NCBI RefSeq assembly: GCF_014349105.1 | Contig: NZ_JACSJI010000019.1 | Span: 1 to 64,000, forward strand | Direction of reading: 5' to 3' | Length of the DNA: 64,000 bases | From: Caulobacter sp. 17J80-11 | GTDB lineage: Bacteria; Pseudomonadota; Alphaproteobacteria; Caulobacterales; Caulobacteraceae | Shown: in pieces, positions 61,687-64,000 of the stretch | Numbering within the stretch: position 1 is the first letter of the stretch | Layout of the letters: the number at the start of each line of letters is the position of its first letter | The notes under the pieces: model-generated | The model's input: the letters and a program-made list of their open reading frames with translations, nothing else | Databases searched by the model: none | Told to the model about the DNA's origin: nothing | Program-made: the position numbers and the translations under genes

Positions 61687-62739
61687 CTACAGCCCCAGTC
61701 GCCGCGCCCGCCCGGCCACCGACAACAGCAGGCGTTCGACCAGCAGGCCGTCGGGCGAGCCGGCGGTCTTGCACTGGCGGTCGGCGTCCAGAACGTCGGG
61801 CTGCAGCAGATCGAGGTCGCCTGAGGTCCAGCTCTTGGCCTGGCGGAGGAACTCGCGCTCCTGCTTCCAAAACACGCCGCAGGCCTTGGCGGCCTCCTTG
61901 GCGTCCGCGCCGGCGGCGATCAGCACGTTAAAGCGGCGCAGCTTGTTCAGGTGGAGGCTGACCGCGCGCACGGCCATGACCGCGCTCTCGCCTTCCGCCA
62001 GGGCGCGGCGCAGGTGGGCCTGGGCGGGGCCCGGGCGTGCGCCGAAGGCGTCGAAGGCGGCGTCGAACAGGCTGGCTTCGGGCTCGACGCCCAGGTGCTG
62101 GGCCAGGTCGGCGGTGGTGGCGGTGCGGCCCGAGCCGGGGCCGAGGAACAGGGCCAGGCGCTCGATCTCCTGGCGGGCGACGCCCCGCTCCCGCGGCAGG
62201 CGGGCGACGAAGGTCTCCAGCGCGTCGGAGGCCAGGCTCAGCTGGTCGCGGGCCAGGGCCTCGCGGACCATGCGCGCCACGTCCCCGGTCTCGTCGTCGT
62301 AGACGGGGATGCAGGCGGCGGTCTTGGCGGACTCCGCCGCCTTGCGCAGCGCCGATGTGCGGTCCAGCGCCCCGGCCTCGACCAGGAAGAAGGCGTCCGG
62401 GTTGAGCGCGCCGTCGGCGTGGGCCTTCAGGGCCTCGGCGGCGGCCTTGTCGGGGGCGGACTTGTCGCCGGTCAGGCGCAGGCGAACCAGCCGCCGCCCG
62501 CCCATCAGCGACAGCGCTGTCAGCTCGCCTTCCAGCCGGCCGGGCTCGGAGTCGACGTCGGCCTCCGTCAGGACGGCGACGTCGAAGGGGTCGTTGGGGT
62601 CCTTGACCAGTTTCTTGGCGAGGCTGTCGGCGCGCTCGCGCACGCCGCCGCGGTCCTTGCCGTAGATCACGCAGGCGCGGAACTCGGGGCCGGGGCCGGC
62701 CAGGAAGCGGTCGACGTCCGGACGCTTGGACAGAATCAT
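61687..62739 (-). CDS. holA: DNA polymerase III delta subunit
   Basis: HolA opens the beta clamp within the clamp loader. The 350-residue product has the delta pattern: PEFRACVIYGKDRGGVRERA at the start, DPFDVAVLTEADVDSEPGRL, MGGRRLVRLRLTGD and the C-terminal RRALAEGESAVMAVRAVSLH-type helices. The ATG at 62739 is immediate. It lies downstream of lptE and leuS in a leuS-lptE-holA order common in proteobacteria. Confidence 0.95.
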   Translation of the reverse strand: MILSKRPDVDRFLAGPGPEFRACVIYGKDRGGVRERADSLAKKLVKDPNDPFDVAVLTEADVDSEPGRLEGELTALSLMGGRRLVRLRLTGDKSAPDKAAAEALKAHADGALNPDAFFLVEAGALDRTSALRKAAESAKTAACIPVYDDETGDVARMVREALARDQLSLASDALETFVARLPRERGVARQEIERLALFLGPGSGRTATTADLAQHLGVEPEASLFDAAFDAFGARPGPAQAHLRRALAEGESAVMAVRAVSLHLNKLRRFNVLIAAGADAKEAAKACGVFWKQEREFLRQAKSWTSGDLDLLQPDVLDADRQCKTAGSPDGLLVERLLLSVAGRARRLGL

Positions 62740-62766
62740 TGGGACAGGATCATCGGGCCAAGATCG

Positions 62767-63276
62767 TCACTGCTGGCCGGCGAAGAAGGTCGCGACGTCC
62801 GTCTTGATGAGCTGGGCCGCCTGCTGGGCGGCGCGGTTCTGGCTGTCTTCCTGGGCGATGATGCCGGCGTAGGGCTGGTTGGTCGCCGCGTAGGTGACGG
62901 TCACCGGCGTGTACTTCTGCATCAGCACCGCGCCGGTCTTCAGGTCGACCAGGGTGTAGTTCACGTCCACGTCCAGCTCGTAGCTGGTGGCGGTGTCGTT
63001 CAGGCGCAGGCCCCGCGGGTAGCGATGCTCGGCGAAGGTGATGGCCAGCCGGTACTGGGGCGCCTCCTGGCGGTCGCGGGCCAGCGCGTCTTCCAGGCTC
63101 TGGCGCATCAGGAAGGCCAGGCGCCCGTCGGCGACGTCGATCTGCGTGTGGCCGAGTTTCTCGACCACGCCCTTTTCCGCGTAAAGCGGCGTGAAGCCGG
63201 CGCAGCCGCCGGCCCCCGCCGTCAGCAGCGCCAGGGCCGCCGTCAAAGCCAAACCCCGACCGGTCATGCTGCTCAC
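62767..63276 (-). CDS. lptE: LPS assembly lipoprotein LptE
   Basis: LptE plugs the outer-membrane LPS translocon LptD. The 169-residue product has a lipoprotein signal (LALTAALALLTAGAGGC, Cys in the lipobox-like GGC) followed by GFTPLYAEKGVVEKLGHTQI, which is the typical LptE start. Sequence conservation in the rest is low. The GTG at 63276 overlaps the leuS stop; an ATG three codons later is an alternative. The position between leuS and holA supports the call. Confidence 0.9.
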   Translation of the reverse strand: MSSMTGRGLALTAALALLTAGAGGCAGFTPLYAEKGVVEKLGHTQIDVADGRLAFLMRQSLEDALARDRQEAPQYRLAITFAEHRYPRGLRLNDTATSYELDVDVNYTLVDLKTGAVLMQKYTPVTVTYAATNQPYAGIIAQEDSQNRAAQQAAQLIKTDVATFFAGQQ

Positions 63277-64000
63277 CCCGCCACGATGTTGACGATGCGG
63301 TCCTTGACCACGATCACCTTGCGGACCGTCTGACCCTCAAGGTGCCGCTTAACGGCCTCGTCGGAAAGAGCGATCTGCTCGACCTCGGCTTCGGGCAGGC
63401 CCGGGCGGACCCGAACCTCGGCCCGGCGCTTGCCGTTGATCTGCACCGGCAGCACCAGTTCCTGGTCGGCGGCCAGCTCCGGATCGAACTCCGGCCAGGG
63501 CGCGTCGACCGCCATGCCGCGCTCGCCCAGGCGGGCCCAGGCCTCTTCGGCCAGGTGCGGGACGATCGGGGCGACCAGACGGGCCAGCGCCGAGAGCGCC
63601 TCGCGGCGGGCGGCCGAGCCGGTCTGTTCGACCGGGGCGGACTTCACCGTGTTGACGAACTCGTAGAGCCGCGCGATCGCCGAGTTGAAGCGGAAGCCCT
63701 CGAAGCCTTCGGTGACCGCCTTGATCGCCTTGTGGGTGGCGCGGCGCAAATTCTGCGCGGCCTCCGGATCGGCGGGAGCGATCTCCTGCTCCCCAAGGGC
63801 GTCGAACTCGGCCCAGACGCGGTTGACGAAGCGCCAGGCGCCCTCGACCCCGCCGGAGGTCCACTGCACGTCCCGTTCGGGGGGGCTGTCGGACAGCACG
63901 AACAGACGGCCGGCGTCCACGCCGTAGGCGTCGAGGATTTCCTCGGGCGCGACCACGTTCTTCTTGGACTTCGACATCTTCTCGATGTCGCCGATCACCA
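63273..64000 (-). CDS. leuS: Leucyl-tRNA synthetase, C-terminal part (runs off the window)
   Basis: The last 242 residues of LeuRS are present. They start at the catalytic KMSKS loop (DIEKMSKSKKNVVAPEEILD), followed by the anticodon-binding domain (PPERDVQWTSGGVEGAWRFV; LARLVAPIVPHLAEEAWARL) and the C-terminal domain (VQINGKRRAEVRVRPG; RKVIVVKDRIVNIVAG). The N-terminal catalytic and editing domains lie past base 64000. It overlaps lptE by four bases. Confidence 0.97.
   Translation of the reverse strand, partial: VIGDIEKMSKSKKNVVAPEEILDAYGVDAGRLFVLSDSPPERDVQWTSGGVEGAWRFVNRVWAEFDALGEQEIAPADPEAAQNLRRATHKAIKAVTEGFEGFRFNSAIARLYEFVNTVKSAPVEQTGSAARREALSALARLVAPIVPHLAEEAWARLGERGMAVDAPWPEFDPELAADQELVLPVQINGKRRAEVRVRPGLPEAEVEQIALSDEAVKRHLEGQTVRKVIVVKDRIVNIVAG

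Overview
This window is high-GC chromosomal DNA from an alphaproteobacterium of the Caulobacterales type (Caulobacter, Phenylobacterium or a close relative). The assignment rests on gene content and order: a hemE / ppsR-maf-aroE-coaE-dnaQ junction with an origin-like gap between the divergent blocks, as around Cori in Caulobacter crescentus; mnmE-mnmG-rsmG-parA-parB; a 180-kDa GdhZ-type glutamate dehydrogenase; and Caulobacter-style GCTATATC -10 elements. The genus cannot be fixed from the sequence alone. I see no tRNA, rRNA, CRISPR array, prophage or transposase.

Layout. Left arm (1-32.5 kb), mostly minus strand: the start of infB, then ylxR-nusA-rimP, whose leader carries an attenuator-like terminator; a regulator and oxidoreductase pair (LysR, NmrA-like); trmB, metK, an XRE regulator, lnt, corC, ybeY, phoH, miaB, fur, rimI, tsaB; a lipoprotein; nfuA; a UspA protein; gdhZ; an AI-2E transporter. 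A HerA-like ATPase and a 2TM protein follow, then mltA-tim44, secB, a YCII protein, and the tightly overlapping operon ppsR-maf-aroE-coaE-dnaQ.

Centre. 32,499-32,946 is the probable replication origin. It has degenerate DnaA boxes, two CtrA-like sites, four GANTC sites and an AT-rich stretch. Genes point away from it on both sides, so they are read in the direction of replication.

Right arm (33-44.8 kb), mostly plus strand: hemE-hemH-hemJ (late heme synthesis), rho, a dienelactone hydrolase, a DUF6489-like protein, mnmE, mnmG, rsmG, parA, parB. Two perfect parS sites lie in the gaps before and after the dienelactone hydrolase/mnmE segment, and a REP-like palindromic repeat family fills three intergenic gaps here. 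parAB, parS and the origin therefore sit within 12 kb.

Accessory region (44.4-61.6 kb): two tiny proteins behind parB; a minus-strand, lower-GC two-gene unit (SMC/RecF-like ATPase plus an 87-residue partner) that looks acquired and could be a defence module; two giant adjacent unknown genes (1200 and 1405 residues), the first with a Tat-like signal; then a GntR/YtrA-type regulator with an ABC exporter, a GNAT protein, an S41-like peptidase divergent from an ArsR-like regulator, and a CPBP-family membrane protease. The right end returns to core genes: holA, lptE and the 3' part of leuS.
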